From the NCBI GenBank assembly GCA_015060045.1, contig SUZH01000005.1, positions 62,001 through 126,000 of the forward strand: a stretch of 64,000 bases of DNA, given 5' to 3'. Positions 54,368 through 62,002 of this stretch are shown piece by piece (positions within the stretch are counted from its first letter, which is position 1; every line of letters starts with the position of its first letter). The notes beneath the pieces are model-generated. The model did not search any database. It worked only from the letters and a program-made list of their open reading frames with translations, and had not been told where the DNA came from. Position numbers and translations under genes: made by a program. Origin of the DNA: Rikenellaceae bacterium. Lineage in GTDB: Bacteria > Bacteroidota > Bacteroidia > Bacteroidales > Rikenellaceae.

Positions 54368-56011
54368 ATGAAGATTTTTCGTTCTCTGCTGGTGAGCATG
54401 CTCGCGCTGTTCACCCTCTCGGCCACCGCGTCGAGCCACTATAAGGCAGCTCCCTACCGCGTCATCAAGGGCGGTAAGAGCTTCACGACCACCCTCTACA
54501 CCAACCCCTTCAGCGGTTCGGATCGCAGCGTGCTGCAGCTCGCTACGGAGCTCGACGGCTTGCAGGGTTTCCGCCTCGCCATCAACAAGCAGGGCGAGAT
54601 GCAGCCCGCCACGGTGGAGTTACAGTTCCAGCGCTCGGGTAATCTGCTCGTAGCCGCCACCTCGCAGGAGGCCATCGAGGCCCTCTCGTTCGGCAAGGGT
54701 AAACTCAACGCCACGCCCGCACTGAAGCGCGCCCTGCGCATCACGGAGTGCAAGGTGATGGACATCTACGCCGTTCGCTACTCGGCCGGCAAGCAGACGA
54801 TCACGATTCCCGAGGGAGTCAAGGGCCAGGTAGCCGTCGTTGGTTACACGTCGGCCACGAAGTTCTCGGAGCGCGACCAGGAGCTGGAGACGGGCGAGGA
54901 CTACCCCGCCTTCGTGATCGAGGGCTTCTCGGAGAAACCCGCCCTGTTTGAGATCATCGGTGGTCAGGACGACCCCGTGGTGAATGAGGGTATGCCCGGT
55001 ACGGAGGGCATCCAGGGTGGTTTCGAGGGCGGCCAGATGATCAAGGTCGGCGACACCTACCACATGTTCCCCACCGAGCGTGCCGGTGAGATTGGCGAGC
55101 CTGCCCGCTACGACCGCATCAAGACCCGCATCGGCCACTGGACGAGTAAGGACGCCATCCACTGGGAGCGTCAGTCGACCCTCTACCAGTCGAGCGGTAA
55201 GTATGCCATTTCGCACTACGACCACCCGATGAACGACCGCCGTGCCGCCATTTGGTCGTACATGCCGATCTTCAACAAGGAGAAGAATCGCTGGCAGGGT
55301 CACTACCTGGCCTACACCTGCGACTTCGACGTTGCCCCCAACCACTCGTTCGGCCGCATCTGGCGTTGTGAGTCGGTAGTCGAGGGTATCGAGGGTATCG
55401 GTGGTCCGTACCGCGACTGCGGCATCGTCATCGAGCCGGGACTCGACAGCCAGCTCTGGGAGGGCCGTCAGGGCGTTGCTTCGTTCTTCCCCTACCAGGT
55501 AGGCGATAAGTGGTACGGCTTTATCAGCGGTGCGTATCCCTACAAGACCAAGGCCGACTACCCCTTCGGTGGCAAGCCGACCCATTGGTATGTAGGTCTG
55601 GCCGAGTCGGACAACCTCGAGGGCCCCTTCACGCGCATGAAGGAGATCAATCCCATCACCTCGATTCACCCCCGTTTCGTGGAGAACCCGATCGTATCGC
55701 AGCTCCCGAATGGTGTTTACATCGCCGTATTTGACGGTGGTCCGGAGTGGCTGAAGCTGCCGAACATGATCGCCTATACCCTCTCGAAGGATGGTATCCA
55801 CTGGAGCGAGGCTCACTATCTGCCGATCGACACGAAGGTCAAGAAGTGGTGGCACACGATGCGTACCCCGCTGGGTCTGATTCCCGAGGGTGACGGCATC
55901 TACACGATTGTCTACGCAGCCATCAACAACGACATGCGCTTCCACCCGATGGGTATGGTGCAAGTGAAGCTCGACAGCAAGGTGCTGGAGGAGATTACGA
56001 AGAATCTGTAA
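54368..56011 (+). CDS. Exported beta-propeller glycosidase-like protein, substrate unknown
   Basis: A 547-residue protein with signal peptide (about 1-22, FTLSATASS). Residues about 30-190 form a beta-rich domain of unknown type. From about 200 on, repeats such as GGFEGGQMIKVGDTYHMFPT, IGHWTSKDAIHWERQS, VGDKWYGFISGAY and YTLSKDGIHWSE show the blades of a five-bladed propeller of the GH43/GH32/GH117 kind. The two SKDxIHW segments resemble sialidase Asp boxes but are one residue short. No family assignment is safe. It lies 43 bp after the beta-helix gene and 14 bp before the aldolase gene. Confidence 0.75.
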   Translation: MKIFRSLLVSMLALFTLSATASSHYKAAPYRVIKGGKSFTTTLYTNPFSGSDRSVLQLATELDGLQGFRLAINKQGEMQPATVELQFQRSGNLLVAATSQEAIEALSFGKGKLNATPALKRALRITECKVMDIYAVRYSAGKQTITIPEGVKGQVAVVGYTSATKFSERDQELETGEDYPAFVIEGFSEKPALFEIIGGQDDPVVNEGMPGTEGIQGGFEGGQMIKVGDTYHMFPTERAGEIGEPARYDRIKTRIGHWTSKDAIHWERQSTLYQSSGKYAISHYDHPMNDRRAAIWSYMPIFNKEKNRWQGHYLAYTCDFDVAPNHSFGRIWRCESVVEGIEGIGGPYRDCGIVIEPGLDSQLWEGRQGVASFFPYQVGDKWYGFISGAYPYKTKADYPFGGKPTHWYVGLAESDNLEGPFTRMKEINPITSIHPRFVENPIVSQLPNGVYIAVFDGGPEWLKLPNMIAYTLSKDGIHWSEAHYLPIDTKVKKWWHTMRTPLGLIPEGDGIYTIVYAAINNDMRFHPMGMVQVKLDSKVLEEITKNL

Positions 56012-56025
56012 AAACGACCATAACA

Positions 56026-56928
56026 ATGAGTAAGAGAAAGTATGCGGGTGTAGTAGTTCCAATGGCTACACCCGTCAAAGAGGGATCGGTCGATCTGGAG
56101 GCCGTAAAGCGCATCATCCGTTCGTTTGTCGAGGCGGGTGTTGATGTACTCGTGATGGGTACGACGGGCGAGGGTAATCTGGTCGCCCAAGGCGAAGGAA
56201 TCGACATGGTACACACGGCCGTCGAGGCTGCCGAGGGTAAGATCACGATCTATGCCGGTGTGACGGGTCTGTGCCTGAAGGAGCAGATTTCGCAGATCGA
56301 GGGCTTTGCCCGTGCCGGTGCCGATGTAGCTGTGGCCATTCTGCCGAGCTACTACGCCCTCGATGAGGAGCAGATGGTCGCCTACTATACGGAGCTGGCT
56401 GACGCCTCGCCGCTGCCCGTAATGCTCTACAACATCCTGGCTACGACCCACCTCTCGATCCCCGTAGAGGCGGTTCGCAAGCTCGCTGCCCACCCCAACA
56501 TCGTGGGTCTGAAGGACTCGGAGCGCGACCTGGAGCGCATGACGCAGTGCATCGCCATCAAGAACGAAGCGGAGGATTTCGCCTACTTCTGCGGCTGGGC
56601 AGCTCAGTCGGCTCACTCGCTGGAGTTGGGTGCCGACGGCATCGTCCCCTCGACGGGTAACTTCGTACCGAAGCACTTCCAAAAGCTCTATGAGGCCGCC
56701 GTGGCTTGCAACATGGAGGAGGCAAACCGCCTGCAGCAGCTCACCGACGAGATGGCCAAGGTCTATCAGCAGGGCCGCCCCCTGGGTAAGCAGTTGGCCG
56801 CCCTGAAGTGCATCATGCAGCAGCAGGAGCTCTGCGAGCTGGATATGTTGCCGCCGCTGAGCAAACTCTCGGAGGAGGAGTACAAAACCATCCGCGAGCA
56901 GATTGCCCAATTTGACCTAAACATGTAA
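56026..56928 (+). CDS. Pyruvate-dependent aldolase of the DapA/NanA superfamily
   Basis: A 300-residue Schiff-base aldolase. MGTTGEGN (Thr46-Thr47) binds the pyruvate carboxylate, Tyr135 is in MLYNI and the Schiff-base Lys163 is in IVGLKDSERD. In this superfamily DapA makes a lysine precursor, NanA cleaves sialic acid and others cleave 2-keto-3-deoxy sugar acids. Its setting between glycosidases, a symporter and C4-acid enzymes favours a catabolic 2-keto-3-deoxy acid aldolase yielding pyruvate plus an aldehyde; lysine biosynthesis is unlikely because no lys genes are near. Confidence 0.9.
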   Translation: MSKRKYAGVVVPMATPVKEGSVDLEAVKRIIRSFVEAGVDVLVMGTTGEGNLVAQGEGIDMVHTAVEAAEGKITIYAGVTGLCLKEQISQIEGFARAGADVAVAILPSYYALDEEQMVAYYTELADASPLPVMLYNILATTHLSIPVEAVRKLAAHPNIVGLKDSERDLERMTQCIAIKNEAEDFAYFCGWAAQSAHSLELGADGIVPSTGNFVPKHFQKLYEAAVACNMEEANRLQQLTDEMAKVYQQGRPLGKQLAALKCIMQQQELCELDMLPPLSKLSEEEYKTIREQIAQFDLNM

Positions 56929-56962
56929 CCAACCTAAAAATCCAAACTTTCAAGAAACCACT

Positions 56963-58510
56963 ATGCATTGGATAGATATCACGCTGGTCATAGCCAGCAT
57001 CGTGTTTGTGATGCTCTTCGGTCTTCGATTTGCTCACAAGCAGGACTCGACCAACAGCTACTTTGCCGCAGGCGGCTCGGTGCCGGCCTGGGCAATCGGC
57101 ATGTCGATCTTCGCCACACTGATTTCATCGGTTACGTTCCTCGCCTACCCGGGTGCCGCCTACGGTGGCAGCTGGATTCTGCTGGTGCAGGGCTTGATGG
57201 TGCCGATCGTACTGGTGGGTATGATCTGGTTTATCGTACCCCTCTTCCGTAAGGCCATCAAGCTATCGACCTACGAGTATTTCGAGCGTCGCTTCGGCTT
57301 CGGAGCCCGTCTCTATGGCTCGATCGCCTTCCTCTTGACCCACTTCTCGAAGCTCGGTACAGTCTTCTTCCTCGTATCGCTCGCCATCTCGCAGTTCATG
57401 GGCTGGGACATCTACATGGTGATCATCGTGATCGGTATCGCCGTGACGTTCATCACGCTGATTGGTGGTATGGAGGCGGTGATCTGGATGGATGTGATCC
57501 AGGGCTTCATCCTCATCGTAGGTGGTATCATCTGTACGGCCCTGCTGCTCTTCACCCCCGAAGGCGGCCCGTCGGCCGTTTGGGAGGTGGCCATGCGCGA
57601 CAACATGATCAACGTGGGCGAGTTCCATTGGAGCTTCGTCGAGCTGACATTCTGGGTAATGGCCATCAACGGTGTCTTCTACGCCATTCAGAAATATGGC
57701 ACAGACCAGACGATCGTACAGCGCTACCTCACGGCCAAGGATGACCGCTCGGCCAAGCGCGCCGCCTACATCGGTGTACTGACCAGCGTACCGGTTTGGA
57801 CGCTCTTCATGTTCATCGGTACGTGCCTCTACGCCTACTACCAGATTGAGGGTGCCGAGGCAGTAGCCGGTATGAAGGCCGACGAGGTATTCCCCTACTT
57901 CATCGCTACGGAGCTGCCGATCGGCGTGAAAGGTCTGATCATCTCGGCGCTGGTGGCAGGTGCCATCTCGTCGCTCGACTCGGATTTGAACTGCTTCGCC
58001 GCAATCGGTGTGCAGGACTACTACGTGCGTTTCCGTCCCGAGAGCACCGATCGTCAGCGCCTGGTATTGGGTCGTTGGATCGTCGGCATCGCCGGCCTGG
58101 CTTCGATCGGTATCGCCTCGATCTACGCCTTCTGGGGTGGCGAGGGTATCCTCGGCGTATTGTTTGGCCTCTACGCCATCTTCTCGTCGGGTATCGTAGG
58201 TCTGTTCCTGTTGGGTCTTTTGGTCAAGCGTGCCAACAAGCAGGGGCTGTGGGTCGGTCTTGTGGCCTGCATCCTCTTCACGGCCTACGCCGTACTGACC
58301 TCGTCGAAATTCACGATCGACGGCGAGAAGCAGATCCTGCTCGATCTTGGTGCCTGGAACTTTACGCACCATAAATATATGTTGGGTGTCTACAGCCACC
58401 TGATTGTATTCTTTGTTGGTTGGGCCGCTTCGTACCTCTTCCCCAAGAAGGAGGTGGATGACAGCCTGACAATTTATGGTTATTTGAAGGAGCGCAAGGC
58501 CGCAAAATAA
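56963..58510 (+). CDS. Sodium/solute symporter (SSS family)
   Basis: A 515-residue inner-membrane protein with about 13 hydrophobic helices and the LeuT-type fold of SSS transporters. SYFAAGGSVPAWAIGMSIFA and the QKYGTDQTIVQRYLTAKD motif are typical; SLDSDLNCFAAIGVQDYY holds residues of the sodium site. Expected substrate is the sugar acid released by the upstream glycosidases; the gene sits between the aldolase (34 bp) and dehydrogenase (8 bp). Confidence 0.92.
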   Translation: MHWIDITLVIASIVFVMLFGLRFAHKQDSTNSYFAAGGSVPAWAIGMSIFATLISSVTFLAYPGAAYGGSWILLVQGLMVPIVLVGMIWFIVPLFRKAIKLSTYEYFERRFGFGARLYGSIAFLLTHFSKLGTVFFLVSLAISQFMGWDIYMVIIVIGIAVTFITLIGGMEAVIWMDVIQGFILIVGGIICTALLLFTPEGGPSAVWEVAMRDNMINVGEFHWSFVELTFWVMAINGVFYAIQKYGTDQTIVQRYLTAKDDRSAKRAAYIGVLTSVPVWTLFMFIGTCLYAYYQIEGAEAVAGMKADEVFPYFIATELPIGVKGLIISALVAGAISSLDSDLNCFAAIGVQDYYVRFRPESTDRQRLVLGRWIVGIAGLASIGIASIYAFWGGEGILGVLFGLYAIFSSGIVGLFLLGLLVKRANKQGLWVGLVACILFTAYAVLTSSKFTIDGEKQILLDLGAWNFTHHKYMLGVYSHLIVFFVGWAASYLFPKKEVDDSLTIYGYLKERKAAK

Positions 58511-58518
58511 GACAAAAC

Positions 58519-59667
58519 ATGAAATTGATTACCTTACAACAACCCTCGCGCATCGTTTTGGGCGAGGGTGCAGCCGAACGCTTTGCCGAGGAATTCGCTG
58601 CGCACGGCTTTCAACGACTCTTCCTGCTTACGGCACCGCCGATCCGCCCGCTGATTGAGGGCATCCTCCAAAAGATCGAAGCTGCGGGTGCCGAGGTCAA
58701 GATCTACGACCGCATCACGGCCGAGCCGGCACTGGATGAGGTGGTAGGCATCATCGATGAGGCCCGCTCGTTCGGTGCCGACAGCGTCGCCGGTATCGGA
58801 GGTGGCTCGGTGCTCGACACGGCCAAGATTGTGGCCGCTTTCCTCAAGAGCAAGCAACAGGTGGCCGACTGTTTCGGCACGGGCCTGATCAAGGAGCGCG
58901 GCGTATGGTGCGCCTGCCTGCCGACCACGTCGGGTACGGGTAGCGAAGTTTCGCCCAACGCCATTCTGCTGGATCGCGCCGAAAAGCTCAAGAAGGGCAT
59001 CGTAAGCCCCTATCTCCTAGCCGACGCCGCCTACATCGATCCGCTGCTGACGCTCACCGTACCGGCCAAGATCACGGCCGAGACGGGCATGGATGCTCTC
59101 TCGCACTGCATCGAGAGCTTCACGAACCGTCATGCGCACCCCGTGGTGGATGCCTACGCCCTGCAGGGCATTGAGCTCATCGCCAAGAACCTGGAGCGCG
59201 CCGTAAAGAACGGACAGGATCGGGAGGCACGTGCTGCCCTTTCGCTCGGTAGCTACTACGGCGGCTTGTGCCTCGCTCCGGTGAATACGGCAGCCGTACA
59301 CGCCCTTTCGTATCCGCTCGGAGGCGAGTATCACATCTCACACGGCTTGGCGAACGCCATCCTGCTGCCGCCCGTGATGCGCTTCAACCTGGAGTCGAAC
59401 CTCGAGAAGCACGCCGCCATCGCTCGCGCCATGGGTGTCGATTGCGAGGGTCTTACGACCGAGGAGGCAGCCAAGAAGGGTGTCGAGTTCGTAGCCGAGC
59501 TGGCTACGCGCTGCGGCATTCCCGCTACCCTCACCGAGCTGGGTATTCCGCAGGACAAGGTAGAGGAGCTGGCCGATGCCGCGATGAAGGTGACGCGCCT
59601 GTTGGTGAACAACCCCCGCGAGGTGACGCGCGAGGATGCCATTGCAATCTATCACGAATTATACTAA
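58519..59667 (+). CDS. Iron-containing alcohol dehydrogenase
   Basis: A 382-residue group III dehydrogenase. NAD binding GGGSVLDTAK (about 95-104), PTTSGTGSEVSP, and metal ligands in TGMDALSHCIESF and HALSYPLGGEYHISHG are intact. Relatives include FucO (lactaldehyde reductase) and hydroxy-acid semialdehyde reductases. In this operon it could reduce the aldehyde acid made by the aldolase to a four-carbon sugar acid. Spaced 8 bp from both neighbours. Confidence 0.93.
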   Translation: MKLITLQQPSRIVLGEGAAERFAEEFAAHGFQRLFLLTAPPIRPLIEGILQKIEAAGAEVKIYDRITAEPALDEVVGIIDEARSFGADSVAGIGGGSVLDTAKIVAAFLKSKQQVADCFGTGLIKERGVWCACLPTTSGTGSEVSPNAILLDRAEKLKKGIVSPYLLADAAYIDPLLTLTVPAKITAETGMDALSHCIESFTNRHAHPVVDAYALQGIELIAKNLERAVKNGQDREARAALSLGSYYGGLCLAPVNTAAVHALSYPLGGEYHISHGLANAILLPPVMRFNLESNLEKHAAIARAMGVDCEGLTTEEAAKKGVEFVAELATRCGIPATLTELGIPQDKVEELADAAMKVTRLLVNNPREVTREDAIAIYHELY

Positions 59668-59675
59668 AACTGACG

Positions 59676-60710
59676 ATGAATAATTTACCGATTTTAGCCA
59701 TTACGATGGGTGATCCCGCGGGTGTAGGCCCCGAGATTATCGCCATGTCGCTCGCCCAGGAGTATCCCTATACGGTTTGCCGCCCCGTGGTGGTGGGCGA
59801 TGCCAAGATGATGGAAATGGGCGTGAAGTCCGCCAAGGTAGAGCTCAAGGTACGCTCGATCGAAAAGGTAGCCGATGCGCAGTATGAGCGCGGCGTGATC
59901 GATGTGCTGGATCTGAAGCTGATCGACCCCACGACCTTCGCTTACGGCGAGGTACAGGCACAGTGTGGCCATGCCGCCTTTGAGGCGGTACGCACGGCCA
60001 TCGAGCTGGCCATGAAGGGCGAGGTGGATGGTACGGTCACAGCACCGCTCAACAAGGAGGCGCTGCATGTAGCCGGTCACAACTTTGCCGGCCACACGGA
60101 GATCTACGCCCACTACACCGACACGAAGAAGTATGCCATGCTGCTGGCCGACGATAAGATGCGTGTGATCCACGTATCGACCCACGTTTCGCTGCGCGAG
60201 GCGTGCGATCGCGCCAAGAAGGAGCGCGTCATCGCCGTAACGGAGCTGATCCGCGAGGCGTGCCTCAGCTTCGGAATCGAGAACCCGAAGATCGGCATCG
60301 CAGGTCTGAACCCCCACGCCGGCGAGGGTGGTCTGTTCGGTGATGAGGAGATCCGCGAGATCATCCCCGCCATTGAGGAGATGAAGGCCAAAGGGTGGAA
60401 CGTGGATGGTCCCGTGCCGCCCGATTCGTTGTTCTCGCGTGCCCGTTCGGGTCAGTTCGACGGTTGCGTGGCGATGTATCACGACCAGGGCCACATCGCC
60501 TTCAAGGTAGGTGGCTTCGAGTGGGATCGTGAGACGCAGCGCATGGTGGCCGTGAAGGGCGTGAATATCACGCTTGGTCTGCCGATTATCCGTGTTTCGG
60601 TTGACCACGGCACCGCCTTCGACGTAGCAGGTAAGGGTATCGCCAACCCCGATGCACTCCTCATGTCGATCGAGTACGCCGCTTTGATGGCCAAAAACCG
60701 CAAGCAGTAA
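59676..60710 (+). CDS. pdxA2: PdxA2-type 4-phospho-D-threonate/D-erythronate dehydrogenase
   Basis: A 344-residue member of the PdxA family. TMGDPAGVGPEI, PLNKEALHVAGHNFAGHTE and the metal motif MYHDQGHIAFK are present; the HDQGHI form marks PdxA2, whereas pyridoxine-pathway PdxA has HDQGLP. PdxA2 oxidatively decarboxylates 4-phospho-D-threonate or 4-phospho-D-erythronate to dihydroxyacetone phosphate. Direct pairing with a DUF1537 kinase 14 bp downstream is the known catabolic arrangement. ATG 59676 is the family start; a longer frame runs back into the dehydrogenase gene. Confidence 0.9.
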   Translation: MNNLPILAITMGDPAGVGPEIIAMSLAQEYPYTVCRPVVVGDAKMMEMGVKSAKVELKVRSIEKVADAQYERGVIDVLDLKLIDPTTFAYGEVQAQCGHAAFEAVRTAIELAMKGEVDGTVTAPLNKEALHVAGHNFAGHTEIYAHYTDTKKYAMLLADDKMRVIHVSTHVSLREACDRAKKERVIAVTELIREACLSFGIENPKIGIAGLNPHAGEGGLFGDEEIREIIPAIEEMKAKGWNVDGPVPPDSLFSRARSGQFDGCVAMYHDQGHIAFKVGGFEWDRETQRMVAVKGVNITLGLPIIRVSVDHGTAFDVAGKGIANPDALLMSIEYAALMAKNRKQ

Positions 60711-60724
60711 ACCGATTCCGCACG

Positions 60725-61861
60725 ATGCGAACGTATGTGATTGCCGATGACCTGACGGGGGCTGCCGAGATTGCCGGAGTGGCCCACCGTTTGGGTTGTC
60801 GTGTGCGCCTGACGACCACCGTCGAGCCGCTCCGTCAGGAAGATGAGGTGGTGGTGCTGGCCACCGACACCCGCTCGATGCACCGGGAGGAGGCACTTCG
60901 CTTTACGCACGAGGTGGTTACAGCAATGGCTCGTCTCGGTGTGCGCCCCGACCGACTCTTTAAGAAGACCGACTCGGTGTTGCGCGGCCACGTGCGAGGC
61001 GAATTGGAGGCGTTGCAACCATTGGGCTATCGTCAGGCGCTACTGCTTCCGGCCAACCCCTCGAAGGGGCGAGTGATCCGCCGCCGCATCTACACGATCG
61101 GAGGCACTCCCCTCTCGCGTACACTCTTTCGCCACGATCCCGAATTTCCCGCCACAACATCCGACGTGGTGCGCCTTGTAGGGGGCGGTGCACCTTATAT
61201 CACGACACGCACGCGCCGCAAAACGCTTACCGAAGGTATCACGCTGGGCGAGGTGGGCTCGATGGAGGATTTGCAGTGGTTCGTAACTCGATTCGATGCT
61301 CCTGAGGTCGTCATGGCCGGCAGTGCCGACCTCTTTCAATGCCTCCTGGAGCACCACGGCAAGCGGGCGATTGCTCGCACCCCATTTGCCGGATTGGGCA
61401 ATCGTCGTACGTTGATCGTGCTGGGCAGCACGGCCCGCCATAACCTCTTGGAAGAGCCCTTCTTTCAGCGCAACTGCGTCGCTCGCTGCCCGATGCCCGA
61501 TGAGGTCTTTGCGGGAGGTTCGACCGAGGCGTGGATTGCCGAGGCACACCGTTTGACGGCTGAAGCCGACTCACTCCTGCTCCGCATTCCACAGCAGATT
61601 TCGCACGATGAGGGGCATGCCCTGCGCCTGCGCCATCAGATGGCCGAGACGGTCTTGGCACTCGTTTGCGAGGGACGATTTGAGGAGATCGTGATCGAGG
61701 GCGGAGCAACCGCCTTCACCATCCTGCATGGACTGCAATGGAGCGAACTCACGATTGCCGATGAGATTGCACCCGGCGTGGTGCGCCTCTGCCACGCAGC
61801 AAGCGGCACTCACCTGAGCTTCAAGCCCGGCAGCTATCCCTGGGGCAAGTGCTTCTGCTAA
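60725..61861 (+). CDS. Four-carbon acid sugar kinase (DUF1537 family)
   Basis: A 378-residue ATP-dependent kinase. The N-terminal substrate domain starts with VIADDLTGAAEIAGVAHRLG and has FKKTDSVLRGHVRGELEAL; the C-terminal nucleotide domain carries VIEGGATAFTILHGL and SFKPGSYPWGKCF. DUF1537 kinases phosphorylate D-threonate, L-threonate, D-erythronate or related acids. With PdxA2 and without an OtnI isomerase or OtnC aldolase nearby, D-threonate or D-erythronate is the likely substrate. Last gene of the operon, followed by a terminator. Confidence 0.9.
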   Translation: MRTYVIADDLTGAAEIAGVAHRLGCRVRLTTTVEPLRQEDEVVVLATDTRSMHREEALRFTHEVVTAMARLGVRPDRLFKKTDSVLRGHVRGELEALQPLGYRQALLLPANPSKGRVIRRRIYTIGGTPLSRTLFRHDPEFPATTSDVVRLVGGGAPYITTRTRRKTLTEGITLGEVGSMEDLQWFVTRFDAPEVVMAGSADLFQCLLEHHGKRAIARTPFAGLGNRRTLIVLGSTARHNLLEEPFFQRNCVARCPMPDEVFAGGSTEAWIAEAHRLTAEADSLLLRIPQQISHDEGHALRLRHQMAETVLALVCEGRFEEIVIEGGATAFTILHGLQWSELTIADEIAPGVVRLCHAASGTHLSFKPGSYPWGKCFC

Positions 61862-61880
61862 AATCTCGTTCACGAAAACC

Positions 61881-61908
61881 AAAAAGAGTCCTGCGGGGCT
61901 CTTTTTTT
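61881..61908 (+). terminator. Terminator of the catabolic operon
   Basis: AAAAAGAGTCC, TGCG, GGGCTCTTTTT followed by more T; 19 bp after the kinase stop. Confidence 0.85.
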
Positions 61909-61933
61909 ATGCGCTTCCACACGGATCAACCCA

Positions 61934-61980
61934 CAAAAAACAAGAGAGCGGGGTGCCTCACGGCGCTCCGCTCCCTCTCG
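61934..61980 (-). terminator. Terminator of the EF-G2 gene
   Basis: Minus strand: GAGAGGGAGCGG and a partly complementary CCCCGCTCTC enclose a GCGCCGTGAGGCAC apical part, followed by TTGTTTTTT. It lies 22 bp after the EF-G2 stop. Confidence 0.65.
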
Positions 61981-62002
61981 CTTATAGTTTGATTGGTAAG
62001 GT

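Noticed and set aside
54368..56011. GH33 sialidase or DHA hydrolase based on Asp-box-like SKDGIHW
   Set aside because: Asp boxes need S-x-D-x-G-x-T-W spacing; both copies are one residue short, and such segments are common in GH43-like propellers.
56026..56928. Lysine-pathway dihydrodipicolinate synthase (DapA)
   Set aside because: Core residues are shared by the whole superfamily; the catabolic neighbours and absence of lysine genes argue against it.
59268..59675. Longer N-terminus for the PdxA2 gene
   Set aside because: The upstream frame lies wholly inside the alcohol dehydrogenase gene; the PdxA family starts at MNNLPILAITMGDPAG.
59676..60710. Pyridoxal phosphate biosynthesis role (PdxA)
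   Set aside because: The metal motif has the HDQGHI form of PdxA2, and the neighbour is a four-carbon acid sugar kinase, not pdxJ.
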